Of a stretch of 64,000 nt of DNA, positions 44,016 to 51,236 are shown one piece after another; positions within the stretch are counted from its first letter, which is position 1, and every line of letters starts with the position of its first letter. Made by a program: the position numbers and the translations under genes. The DNA comes from DASQBT01 sp963782495. Lineage in GTDB: Bacteria > Pseudomonadota > Gammaproteobacteria > Burkholderiales > Thiobacillaceae. A model generated the notes under the pieces. The model was given only the letters and a program-made list of their open reading frames with translations, did no database searches and was not told the origin of the DNA. The stretch lies in contig CAWAJU010000013.1 of assembly GCA_963782495.1 (NCBI GenBank), positions 1 through 64,000 on the forward strand. The letters are read 5' to 3'.

Positions 44016-44779
44016 CTTCCGCCCGGCCTGAGCGCACCCAGGCTGATGGCCCTCGCCACCGCGTGGCCGCGGGTATGCACGCCCAGCTTGGCGCGGATAT
44101 TCTGGATGTGGTTCTTGACCGTAAGCGGGGAAAGCTCAAGGATCTGGGCGATTTCCGCATTTGATTTCCCGTCGCGCACCCACTGCAGAATTTCCTGTTC
44201 GCGTTTCGAAATTGAAACGCCGTTTCGCTCAATGCTGCTTTCCGCTGACAACACGCGGCACAGCACCTCGACCACGTTGGGCGACAGCAGGTGCACGCTA
44301 TGCGCGAGCTTGTCGCTGAACGATCCCTGGATGCGGGAAAAGCAAAGAAAGGACTTCAGTCCGGCATCCGGGCCGCGCAGGCAATGAACCACCGCGTTCC
44401 TGAGTTCGAGTTCCCTGAGCGTGGGCAGGAAGCCAGTGTCGAAATGCATGTTCTTCAGCCCGGGCTCCACGCGTTCAGTCATGAATACGGGCAGCTCCGA
44501 GTGCATCCACTTCTGTATCAGCCGCGGCATCAGTCCATCCTCCGCGCAGACTCCGGCAAAATGGGAATCCTTGAAGTAACGCGAGGCCGAGCTGTAGTAC
44601 TTGTGCCAGTCGCCGGTCAGGACATTGCTGACGCAGCAGATCAGGATTTCGTGCGGAATCAGGGTCTGCAGGACACCCTGTGTCCAGGTGAAGAATTGCT
44701 CCCGGTTCCTGATTGGCGCCGCGCGCTCCAGAATGAGCGCCAGGTTGGTCTTGTCTTCGGCGTCGAGCAGGGTTTGCAT
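44012..44779 (-). CDS. epsA: LuxR-type transcriptional regulator of the EpsA (exosortase-associated) family
   Basis: This 255-residue regulator has an N-terminal sensor-like domain (about 1-180) of unknown ligand and a C-terminal LuxR helix-turn-helix (about 190-250). The HTH begins SKREQEILQWVRDGKSNAEI and continues LELSPLTVKNHIQNIRAKLG. The N-terminal domain lacks the acyl-homoserine-lactone motifs of LuxR and fits the EpsA family found beside XrtB-type exopolysaccharide loci. The ATG at 44779 overlaps the epsD stop by one base (TGATG), so the two are translationally coupled. It is a strong candidate to bind the six palindromes in this region, one of which overlaps its own stop codon. Confidence 0.88.
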   Translation of the reverse strand: MQTLLDAEDKTNLALILERAAPIRNREQFFTWTQGVLQTLIPHEILICCVSNVLTGDWHKYYSSASRYFKDSHFAGVCAEDGLMPRLIQKWMHSELPVFMTERVEPGLKNMHFDTGFLPTLRELELRNAVVHCLRGPDAGLKSFLCFSRIQGSFSDKLAHSVHLLSPNVVEVLCRVLSAESSIERNGVSISKREQEILQWVRDGKSNAEIAQILELSPLTVKNHIQNIRAKLGVHTRGHAVARAISLGALRPGGR

Positions 44780-45666
44780 CACTCCTGCTTTCTGCCCGAC
44801 GCCACCATGTTCAAACCCGTTTGATCAATCGCGATCGGATGCTTCGCAATCAGGGCCTGCAGATATGCAGCCTCGATCTCCCTGGCGCGGCGCAGCCGCA
44901 GCGCCTGGATCAGCGCCTCTTTCACTTCTGCGAGAGGCCGCAGCGCCGGTTCCCGCTTGTCCAGCAGTTTCAGCAGATGATAGCCCTGTGCGGTCTTTAC
45001 CGGCTTGCTGATCTCATTCTTGCTCAGGCCGGCGGCGGCCGCCCGCACTTCCGGCAGGATGCCGTTTTCCGGCAGCCAGCCCATGTCGCCGCCTTGAGCA
45101 GCGCTGTCCTCGTGTTCGGAATTCTGTTTGGCGAGCTGCGCAAAATCGGCATTCTTCCTGCGCGCTTCATGCCAGATTTCGTTGATCCTGCGTTCAGCGT
45201 CGCGCTCATTCTTGCCGCCCTGCGACGAAACATAGATCTGCGCCAGATGGTACTGGCGCGGCGCCATCAGTTGATCTTTCGATGCCGCATATGCATCCCG
45301 AACTTCCTGTTCCGACGGATAGTTGGCCGGAGGACGGGCGATATCGTTCATGTACGAAGCCAGCAAGGCCTGCTCCGCTGCGCGGGTCATGCGCGCCTGT
45401 ACCCCGGGCTTGTGATCCCAACCCTGCTTTCTGGCTTCGTCCAGCACCGCGCGCCGGATGATTTCAGCGCGCGCTGCGCGCTCCACGGATTGGGCATCCG
45501 GCTTCCCTGCCGGGCCAACCCCCTCCTGAGTCAGCATCGTGCCGAGTTCCGACGCAGTCAACTGGTTGGTCCCCATGCTCGCAACCAGTTCATCTTTGGC
45601 CGCTGCGAAACCGGCTGCGCCTATTAACAGCATTGCGCCCAATATGTTTAATACCCGGTTCTTCAT
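44779..45666 (-). CDS. epsD: PpiC-type peptidyl-prolyl isomerase, EpsD family
   Basis: This 295-residue exported foldase has a signal peptide at 1-23 (FAAAKDE). A SurA/PrsA-like N-terminal helical part comes next, then one PpiC parvulin domain (about 135-235) with YHLAQIYVSS, the GGDMGWLPENG loop and GYHLLKLLDKREP. In exosortase loci EpsD-type isomerases accompany exopolysaccharide export genes, but here no polysaccharide genes are adjacent. It lies upstream of, and coupled to, the EpsA regulator, so folding factor and regulator are expressed together. No strong ribosome binding site is visible; palindromic site C is about 370 bases upstream. Confidence 0.9.
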   Translation of the reverse strand: MKNRVLNILGAMLLIGAAGFAAAKDELVASMGTNQLTASELGTMLTQEGVGPAGKPDAQSVERAARAEIIRRAVLDEARKQGWDHKPGVQARMTRAAEQALLASYMNDIARPPANYPSEQEVRDAYAASKDQLMAPRQYHLAQIYVSSQGGKNERDAERRINEIWHEARRKNADFAQLAKQNSEHEDSAAQGGDMGWLPENGILPEVRAAAAGLSKNEISKPVKTAQGYHLLKLLDKREPALRPLAEVKEALIQALRLRRAREIEAAYLQALIAKHPIAIDQTGLNMVASGRKQE

Positions 45667-46285
45667 GTCGATCGCCCTGGCAGAGATTGGGAAATTACTT
45701 CAATTGCGTGATGGTTCCATGACAAAGCTCGCGGGGACGTTCCCGCGTCCGTGTGTGGAAAGACCATCGATCCGCCCACCGTGCAACTGGAGGCCGGAGC
45801 AGCCGCCGACTGCCGCCGCTCTGGCAGATAGGGTGAGACCAGCCTGGTTACAATGCCGGGACGGTGTGCGAACGGAATGACGGGATACTTGGAGTTCAAA
45901 CGATGGTGCGCCAGGCCGCCAGAGGCGGTCGGCCCCACGACCAATCTGCACCACATGTCCCTTTGCGTCTCCTCCGACCCCAACTCTACCCGTCAAATAT
46001 TACAAAGAGCCAAAGCGAGCGGCCAAGACTTATGGGCCGTCCGGCTCATGGATTGTGACTGCCACATGTCAACCAGCCGCAACTGGGTTTCAACCTGCAT
46101 ATCCGGCTTGAGTTCTTGTATGCGCATGGGGAGGTGGAAGTGGACCCGTGCCGAGAGGACCACGAAGTCAGGCTTCGCGCCCTCGGCAAAGAAGTTTGCG
46201 CCGACTGGTTGGAACAGATCCTTTGGATTGCCGAGCAAGACAGGCGCGCGGATGATTGCCAGCCGCGCACCGCGACCACGATAGC
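45667..46285 (-). other. Intergenic region upstream of epsD
   Basis: About 620 bases containing palindromic site C (46032-46049) and the epsD promoter. A plus-strand frame open from 46059 to the TAG at 46287 reads LHIRLEFLYAHGEVEVDPCR and onward, with protein-like composition. It lacks any start codon and overlaps the end of the next PEP-CTERM gene, so it may be a decayed fragment. Nothing else is supported. Confidence 0.45.
46032..46049. promoter_or_regulatory. Palindromic site C (candidate LuxR-type operator)
   Basis: ATGGGCCGTCCGGCTCAT: two differences from the consensus ATGAGCC....GGCTCAT. It lies 366 bases before the epsD start at 45666, on the upstream side of that gene pair. Confidence 0.6.
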
Positions 46286-47101
46286 CTAGGCCTTTGTGGT
46301 CAGCCTGCGGCGCGCAGCAAAGCCAACAAAGGCCAGCCCGGTCGTCAGCATGGCGTAGCTGGAGGGTTCCGGAACCGCGAGGGTAAGATTGCCGTCAGCC
46401 GCGAAGAGCAGATTGCCTGCGGTGGAAACGCCTTGCACACTGGGAACCGATCCGGTCAAGGGCGCGTCGCCGGGGAAATTCAGCCTCAAGGTGAAGATGC
46501 CGTCGGCGGCTGCGATGGTATCCGGATCGAATACATTGTGATCGTAGCCGTCGATCTGAATTGCCACGTCTGTCACGCCGATGGCCGAGGGACCGAAGTT
46601 GATGGCCGCACCGCTACCCCCCAGAATGGTGCCGGTGAGGATAGGCGCGCCGTTGGTAAAGCCGGAATCGCTTGAGAAGCTCCGATCGACGTTGGTGTCA
46701 AAGTAGAGATCGAAGGCGCCTCCGGGGTTGACGGTAATTTCGACCGTGCTGGCACTGATCGAAGTCACGTTTTCCGTGAAGTTCGCCGCGACGGTCAACT
46801 CATAGGTGCTGTTCAGCTTCGGCGCCAGGACCGGGTTGCCGGCCAGTTCGTGCTGCGTGACGTAGGACTGGTAAAAGCCGTTATAAAGCGCGCCGCTCAC
46901 ATTCTGCAACAGCGCAACCCCACCCGACCCGAAGTCATAGGTGCTGAACGGGCCGATCGGGCCGTCTTCATCTCCAACGGCACCGGGCGCCAGGGTGTAA
47001 TCTGCGCTGCCGACCCAGTTCGCTGCTGCGACGGCTGGCGCGGCTTGCGCACCCAGTCCAATGGCGGCCAAGGATGCCAGCAGGGTATAGACAGATTTCA
47101 T
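46286..47101 (-). CDS. PEP-CTERM protein, possibly of the flocculation-associated PepA type
   Basis: This 271-residue exported protein has a signal peptide at 1-25 (AAPAVAA). The body has strands such as STYELTVAANFTENVTSISA and a NPGGAFDLYFDTNVDRSF stretch, followed by NGAPILTGTI. This layout is reminiscent of PepA-type proteins linked to floc formation in Zoogloea-like bacteria, though I cannot confirm that family. It ends VPEPSSYAMLTTGLAFVGFA with RRR. GGAGAGG lies before the ATG. Palindromic site D is 214 bases upstream. Confidence 0.9.
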   Translation of the reverse strand: MKSVYTLLASLAAIGLGAQAAPAVAAANWVGSADYTLAPGAVGDEDGPIGPFSTYDFGSGGVALLQNVSGALYNGFYQSYVTQHELAGNPVLAPKLNSTYELTVAANFTENVTSISASTVEITVNPGGAFDLYFDTNVDRSFSSDSGFTNGAPILTGTILGGSGAAINFGPSAIGVTDVAIQIDGYDHNVFDPDTIAAADGIFTLRLNFPGDAPLTGSVPSVQGVSTAGNLLFAADGNLTLAVPEPSSYAMLTTGLAFVGFAARRRLTTKA

Positions 47102-47200
47102 GTTTCCTCTCCGGTAATCGAGAATGTGAGAATAGACATACTTGTGGGCATGTAACGAACTGGCGACCCCACAATTTGCACGACCACGGCTGTCCCCAAA

Positions 47201-47602
47201 TCAGCGGCAATCCTGAGCCTTCCATTTCGGCTTGTAAAGACTAGGGCTCCCCCTTACGTGATGCAATTCTGGGGAAGCACTATTACCGTATCTATAGCCC
47301 AATTTCGACTTCCTATGAGCCGAATGGCTCATGCCGAACAAGATTCCGCCGGGTCGGGCAGATGCCTGTTGTGTAAGCGGCATCACCGACCAGGCGCCGT
47401 AACAAACGCGGCTTGCTGACAAACGCTCGATCTCGGCGGCGGATAGCGAGCCGTTTGTCCACTTGCCTTTGGCGAAGATCCGGGTGGACGCGGCTACGAT
47501 GCCAAATTCGTCGCCAGGTGCATTCGGATCCACGATCGGATTTCCGCAGTAAACCGCGGTTGCGCTTCCCGGAACCCCTTGAACATAAGCCGAACGGCTC
47601 AT
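47201..47602 (-). CDS. Doubtful small hypothetical protein between two palindromes
   Basis: A 133-residue frame starts with the ATG that is part of palindrome E and passes through palindrome D near its end. Its central part (AVYCGNPIVDPNAPGDEFGI, then VAASTRIFAKGKWTNGSLSA) has protein-like composition and moderate GC bias at third positions. There is no clear ribosome binding site and no family is recognised. It may be a remnant or chance frame; palindromes inside a coding frame argue against it. Confidence 0.3.
   Translation of the reverse strand: MSRSAYVQGVPGSATAVYCGNPIVDPNAPGDEFGIVAASTRIFAKGKWTNGSLSAAEIERLSASRVCYGAWSVMPLTQQASARPGGILFGMSHSAHRKSKLGYRYGNSASPELHHVRGSPSLYKPKWKAQDCR
47315..47332. 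promoter_or_regulatory. Palindromic site D (candidate LuxR-type operator)
   Basis: ATGAGCCGAATGGCTCAT: on the minus strand it reads ATGAGCCATTCGGCTCAT, identical to site F. It lies 214 bases before the PEP-CTERM start at 47101. A TATAGA (47296-47291, minus strand) lies 30 bases downstream, centre to centre. Confidence 0.72.
47585..47602. promoter_or_regulatory. Palindromic site E (candidate LuxR-type operator)
   Basis: ATAAGCCGAACGGCTCAT: one difference from the full palindrome arm. It lies 286 bases before the phytase-like PEP-CTERM start at 47888, with a CATAAT box (47647-47652) between. Confidence 0.7.
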
Positions 47603-47887
47603 GTGCCAGCCTCTCGATCTTCATCCTGATGCAAAGAAGTGCTGTCCATAATCGCCAACGTTCCCGAGGTCTTACTTTGCATCGGATACGCCATGGAAGA
47701 CGAGATCGTCTCTCGCCTTGATCGCCAGTGTCTCCTTCGCAATGGATAGGCGCGGATGAAAACGATATTCGGCCTTTCTTCGATACTAACTGAGCCCAGT
47801 CTGGCAAGCGTCTGATGCGGCTTGACGGGAGACAGTCTGGATAAGATCTTGCTTCACCTATTTTTCTACTTCTCAAAGGAAACCGTC

Positions 47888-49474
47888 ATGCGCAGGATTG
47901 CCGTTCTTCCCGCCCTCATTGCCGCAATGTTCAGCGCCACCGCGGCGCACGCGACCATCGGACTCATCGCCATCGGCGATCTCACCGGGAGTTCCGCCGG
48001 CTCTTATACCGATCTTTCCGGCCTGAGTGCCCCGCTGGAAAACGGCGTGCCCGGCGACCTGCTGGGCGGACTGAGTTCCGGCCTGGCTTATGCCGGCGGC
48101 AACACCTTTCTCGGCCTGCCCGACCGGGGACCAAATGCAACCCCGTTCAACGATCTGGTGGCCGACACGGCGTCCTACATCGACCGTTTCCAGACCATAA
48201 ACATGGCTCTGAGCGCGAACACCACGTCGGCTGCCGACCCCTTCTACGGCAAGGTCCTGCCCTATACCCTGACGCCGACCCTGAGCGCCACTACCCTGCT
48301 CTCCAGTTCAACCCCGCTGGTCTACGGCGACGGCTCCCTGGGCACCAGCGCCGCGACCAATCCCGTCACCGGTCTACCTTACACCCTGGGCAGCGGCGTG
48401 CCAGCCCTGAACGCGATCAACAACACCAATTACTTCACCGGACGCTCGGACAATTTCGATTCTGCGCTCAACTCGCTCAATGCCAACAATGCGCGGCTCG
48501 ACCCCGAAGGCATCCGTGTCTCCAATGATGGCAAGAGCGTGTTCGTTTCGGACGAGTATGGGCCCGACGTCTATCAGTTCGACCGCGCCACCGGCGAGCG
48601 CATCCACACCTTTACCCTGCCCTCCGAACTGGCCGTAGCCATCCAGGGCCCAACGACGGGATCGGAAGGCAAGCCGACCAATACCTCGGGCCGCACCGCC
48701 AACAAGGGCATGGAAGGCCTGGCCATCACGCCGGACGGCAAAATGCTGGTCGGCGCCATACAGGCCAACCTGCTGCAGGATCCCAAGGGAACCACGCGCA
48801 TCGTCACCATCAACATCGACCAGACCGACCCCAACTATGGCCAGACCCACGAGTATGCCTACAAGCTCACCACAGGTTCGGGCGTTAGCGAGATCGTCGC
48901 CATCAATGATCACGAGTTCCTGGTGGACGAGCGCGACGGCAGCGGCATGGCCGATACCCCCGACACCCCTTCCGCCGCGACCGTCAAGCAGTTGTTCAAG
49001 ATTGATCTCACCGGCGCGACCGATGTGACCGGCCTGAGCGGCGCGAGCGTGACGAGCGCCGCGGTGAGCAAGTCCATGTACCTCGACGTGGTGAAGATGC
49101 TGACTGATGCCGGCATCGACCCCAAGCTGATCCCGTCCAAGATCGAGGGCGTCGCCTTCGGTCAGGACGTGATCATCAACGGTGTCACCGAGCACACGCT
49201 CTACATCGGCAACGACAACGATTTCCTCAGCACCATTGCTGACCCGCTCAATCCGACCGGAGGCACTGCGGCCAACCCAAATCTGTTCTATGTCTTTGCA
49301 TTCAGCGACAGCGACCTGGGTGTGGACAGCAATGGCAATCCAACTTTCGCGCTTGACTTTACCCCGCAGCAGATTGCTGCCGTTCCTGAACCCGAAACCT
49401 ACGCAATGCTGCTGGCCGGATTGGGGCTGGTGGGTGGCGCAACGCGGCGCCGTCGCAACAAGTCGCAGGGCTGA
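47888..49474 (+). CDS. Esterase-like (phytase-family propeller) PEP-CTERM protein
   Basis: This 528-residue exported protein has a signal peptide at 1-22 (TAAHA). The body fits the 'esterase-like activity of phytase' beta-propeller family: LSSGLAYAGGNTFLGLPDRG, then ARLDPEGIRVSNDGKSVFVS with DEYGP, GMEGLAITPDGKMLVGAI, and KIEGVAFGQ. Members bind Ca2+ and are suspected phosphoesterases, but activity is unproven for most. It ends VPEPETYAMLLAGLGLVGGA and RRRR, the PEP-CTERM tag. The ATG at 47888 is chosen for the signal peptide and AAGGA upstream. A strong hairpin follows the stop. Palindrome E lies upstream. Confidence 0.93.
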   Translation: MRRIAVLPALIAAMFSATAAHATIGLIAIGDLTGSSAGSYTDLSGLSAPLENGVPGDLLGGLSSGLAYAGGNTFLGLPDRGPNATPFNDLVADTASYIDRFQTINMALSANTTSAADPFYGKVLPYTLTPTLSATTLLSSSTPLVYGDGSLGTSAATNPVTGLPYTLGSGVPALNAINNTNYFTGRSDNFDSALNSLNANNARLDPEGIRVSNDGKSVFVSDEYGPDVYQFDRATGERIHTFTLPSELAVAIQGPTTGSEGKPTNTSGRTANKGMEGLAITPDGKMLVGAIQANLLQDPKGTTRIVTINIDQTDPNYGQTHEYAYKLTTGSGVSEIVAINDHEFLVDERDGSGMADTPDTPSAATVKQLFKIDLTGATDVTGLSGASVTSAAVSKSMYLDVVKMLTDAGIDPKLIPSKIEGVAFGQDVIINGVTEHTLYIGNDNDFLSTIADPLNPTGGTAANPNLFYVFAFSDSDLGVDSNGNPTFALDFTPQQIAAVPEPETYAMLLAGLGLVGGATRRRRNKSQG

Positions 49475-49502
49475 CCGGGGAAGCAGTTCTCATCAGACGA
49501 AT

Positions 49503-49526
49503 TCAAGCCCGCTCATGCGGGCTTGA
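49503..49526 (+). terminator. Terminator hairpin after the phytase-like PEP-CTERM gene
   Basis: A perfect 10-bp stem TCAAGCCCGC / GCGGGCTTGA with a TCAT loop starts 28 bases after the stop. The T-run after it is weak (GTATGC), so it may act in both directions. Confidence 0.65.
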
Positions 49527-49541
49527 GTATGCATACGGCCC

Positions 49542-49563
49542 ACATGCGGAGAGAACCGCATGT
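49542..49563. repeat. Perfect inverted repeat of unknown role
   Basis: ACATGCGG (49542-49549) and CCGCATGT (49556-49563) are perfect 8-base arms around AGAGAA. It sits between two convergent genes, just beyond the terminator, and has no U-run. It could be a second terminator element or a protein site. Confidence 0.35.
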
Positions 49564-49737
49564 CGTTAAAGCCTGAATGGGCAGGGTACAGAGCCAACCA
49601 GGGACGGGCGTTCCGATGATTGACAACTCAAATCGCCGTAATCGACGCTGTTGCCAAAGTCCCCACACGACGCCGCTTGAGCCTGCGCTCGAATCCTCTG
49701 CCCCGCGTACGTGGAACTTCCGGCGCAAGGAAGAGTG

Positions 49738-50199
49738 TCAGTGGATGACTCGTTCGAACGAAGGGAGCAAACGTCTTACTCCTGGGCAATTGTTCGCTTC
49801 CGCTTCCCTCAGGATCATCAGGGCGAAGGTCTTTCTCAAAGCAGTCATGGGCTGTTCCGCCAGGTCCTGCTGGAACGCCAGCAAGGGCGGATATTGGCCG
49901 GCAGCGAAGAACAGGAACACGAAATCGATCTCGTTCATTGAGGCATCGGTCAGGGAGTAGGCGCTCAGACTGACGCGTCGGCTTAGAAAATGAGCGTGGC
50001 ACTGAGGCAGGGCTTCGCCGTTATCCTTCGCCCAATCAAGTAGGATCGATTCCAGACGATGCCACAAAGCCTTGATTTGTTCGGCGGATCGCCCGGGAAA
50101 CTCCTCTCTGGCCAATTCGACGATGCTTTCAAGTCTCGCCAGGTGCTTGCAAGGATCCGAGTCTCGATTGGAAGCAAATGCGGCGTCGCTAGCATGCAT
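49738..50199 (-). CDS. Hypothetical cytoplasmic protein
   Basis: This 153-residue, mainly helical, soluble protein starts at the ATG at 50199, preceded by AAGGGGA. It contains LARLESIVELAREEFPGRSA, a LWHRLESILLDWAKDNGEAL helix and FVFLFFAAGQYPPLLAFQQD. No family or motif is recognised. It stands alone between PEP-CTERM genes, convergent with the phytase-like gene. Confidence 0.7.
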   Translation of the reverse strand: MHASDAAFASNRDSDPCKHLARLESIVELAREEFPGRSAEQIKALWHRLESILLDWAKDNGEALPQCHAHFLSRRVSLSAYSLTDASMNEIDFVFLFFAAGQYPPLLAFQQDLAEQPMTALRKTFALMILREAEANNCPGVRRLLPSFERVIH

Positions 50200-50339
50200 G
50201 CTATTCCCCTTGCCAATTAAGATACGCTTATCGGAATAATAGCACTCTACTCCAGGAACTGGCAATGAGGGTCACAGTCCGCCGTATATGGACTTCGGCG
50301 TCTGGCGCCGGCCATGCGCTTATTGCCGCCCGGGCCTGC

Positions 50340-50879
50340 CTACGTGTTTATTTTCCGCACCGCACCGCTACGGTTGCGCATGCGCAAGACGATAAGACCC
50401 ATGCCGGCAAACAGCATGGACCAGACATCGGCTTCAGGAACGGGCGCTACCACAAGCAAACCGCTATCGGCACCGCCAGGGGCCCCGGCGATATCACCTT
50501 TGACGGGAAGATGGGAGCCTGCAGCGCTTGACGGCGACGTGTCCACGGACAGGATCTCGCTGCTGACGAGTTGGAAATCGGTCTGGAAAGCGGTTGCGCC
50601 CGCGAAGTCCTTCAACCGAATCGCCAGATCGCCGGCATCGAAGCCGGCTCCGTCGTCTGTGGGATTGTTCGTAAAGGTGGTCCCTGCGCCTTGCCATGGT
50701 TTGCTGAGCTCAAACGCGTATGGATTGCTGAGCGGCAATCCGGCCGATGCTGAACCGGAGGCGTTGTCCATGCTTGCCACCCGATCGCTCAGGTCGCCGG
50801 GATATCCGGGCTCCACTGCCAAGGCCGGATCGATCCAGCCAACGGCCACGAGCATGCAGATTGCAGCAACACGTTTCAT
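50340..50879 (-). CDS. Small PEP-CTERM protein with VPEAD variant motif
   Basis: This 179-residue protein has a signal peptide at 1-22 (WIDPALA-V). The body is Ser/Gly/Asp-rich with no recognised domain. It ends with VPEADVWSMLFAGMGLIVLR, the same Ala-for-Pro change as the protein at 42873-43673, then an Arg-rich tail. GGACAAGG precedes the ATG. It is divergent from the oxoamine synthase gene, with palindrome F in the middle, 171 bases from this start. Confidence 0.87.
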   Translation of the reverse strand: MKRVAAICMLVAVGWIDPALAVEPGYPGDLSDRVASMDNASGSASAGLPLSNPYAFELSKPWQGAGTTFTNNPTDDGAGFDAGDLAIRLKDFAGATAFQTDFQLVSSEILSVDTSPSSAAGSHLPVKGDIAGAPGGADSGLLVVAPVPEADVWSMLFAGMGLIVLRMRNRSGAVRKINT

Positions 50880-51236
50880 CCTTGTCCGGTTCCTGTGGAT
50901 GCCTGGAAAGCAGTGCGGCGAGCGGCTTGCGTGGCCACCGCCTAGCCTGCATTCGCAGTCTCCCGACTCGGTCGAGAAAATGCTCTCGGCTCACGCGGAA
51001 CAAGTTAGCCTAAGTCTGTTACATGCATCATGTTGGAATTCCCGGGGTTATGAGCCATTCGGCTCATGAGGATGATCCGGCGACGACGCCCAGGCTGCCT
51101 GCCGATGCCATATTGACTGAATCGCCGCGACATTTACCAAACTTTACGCTTGCGATTCCGGCCAATCGCCGTGCCATTATCGATACTGGGAGCCTGACCA
51201 CAATACAAACAATCTGTAACAAACCCGGAGGAAGTA
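50880..51236. other. Divergent promoter region with palindromic site F
   Basis: A 357-base space between a PEP-CTERM gene (minus) and the oxoamine synthase (plus). Palindrome F (51050-51067) is almost exactly midway, 170 bases from each start codon. A CATATT at 51109-51114 (53 bases from the palindrome centre) is a possible plus-strand -10. A partial half site CGGCTCAC is at about 50988-50995. No gene is present. Confidence 0.55.
51050..51067. promoter_or_regulatory. Palindromic site F (candidate LuxR-type operator)
   Basis: ATGAGCCATTCGGCTCAT: one of the best-matching copies of the repeat. It lies centrally in a divergent region and could control the PEP-CTERM gene, the oxoamine synthase gene, or both. 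Confidence 0.75.

Larger units (their letters stand above)
47102..47887. other. Divergent region between two PEP-CTERM genes
   Basis: About 790 bases with palindromic sites D and E and the promoters of the genes starting at 47101 (minus) and 47888 (plus). A CATAAT at 47647-47652 is a possible -10 for the plus-strand gene, with its centre 56 bases from the centre of site E. A doubtful small gene (47201-47602) is listed separately. Confidence 0.5.

Noticed and set aside
47313..47876. A 187-residue minus-strand frame between PEP-CTERM genes
   Set aside because: Very Arg-rich, no motif, and it overlaps the promoter of the gene at 47888.
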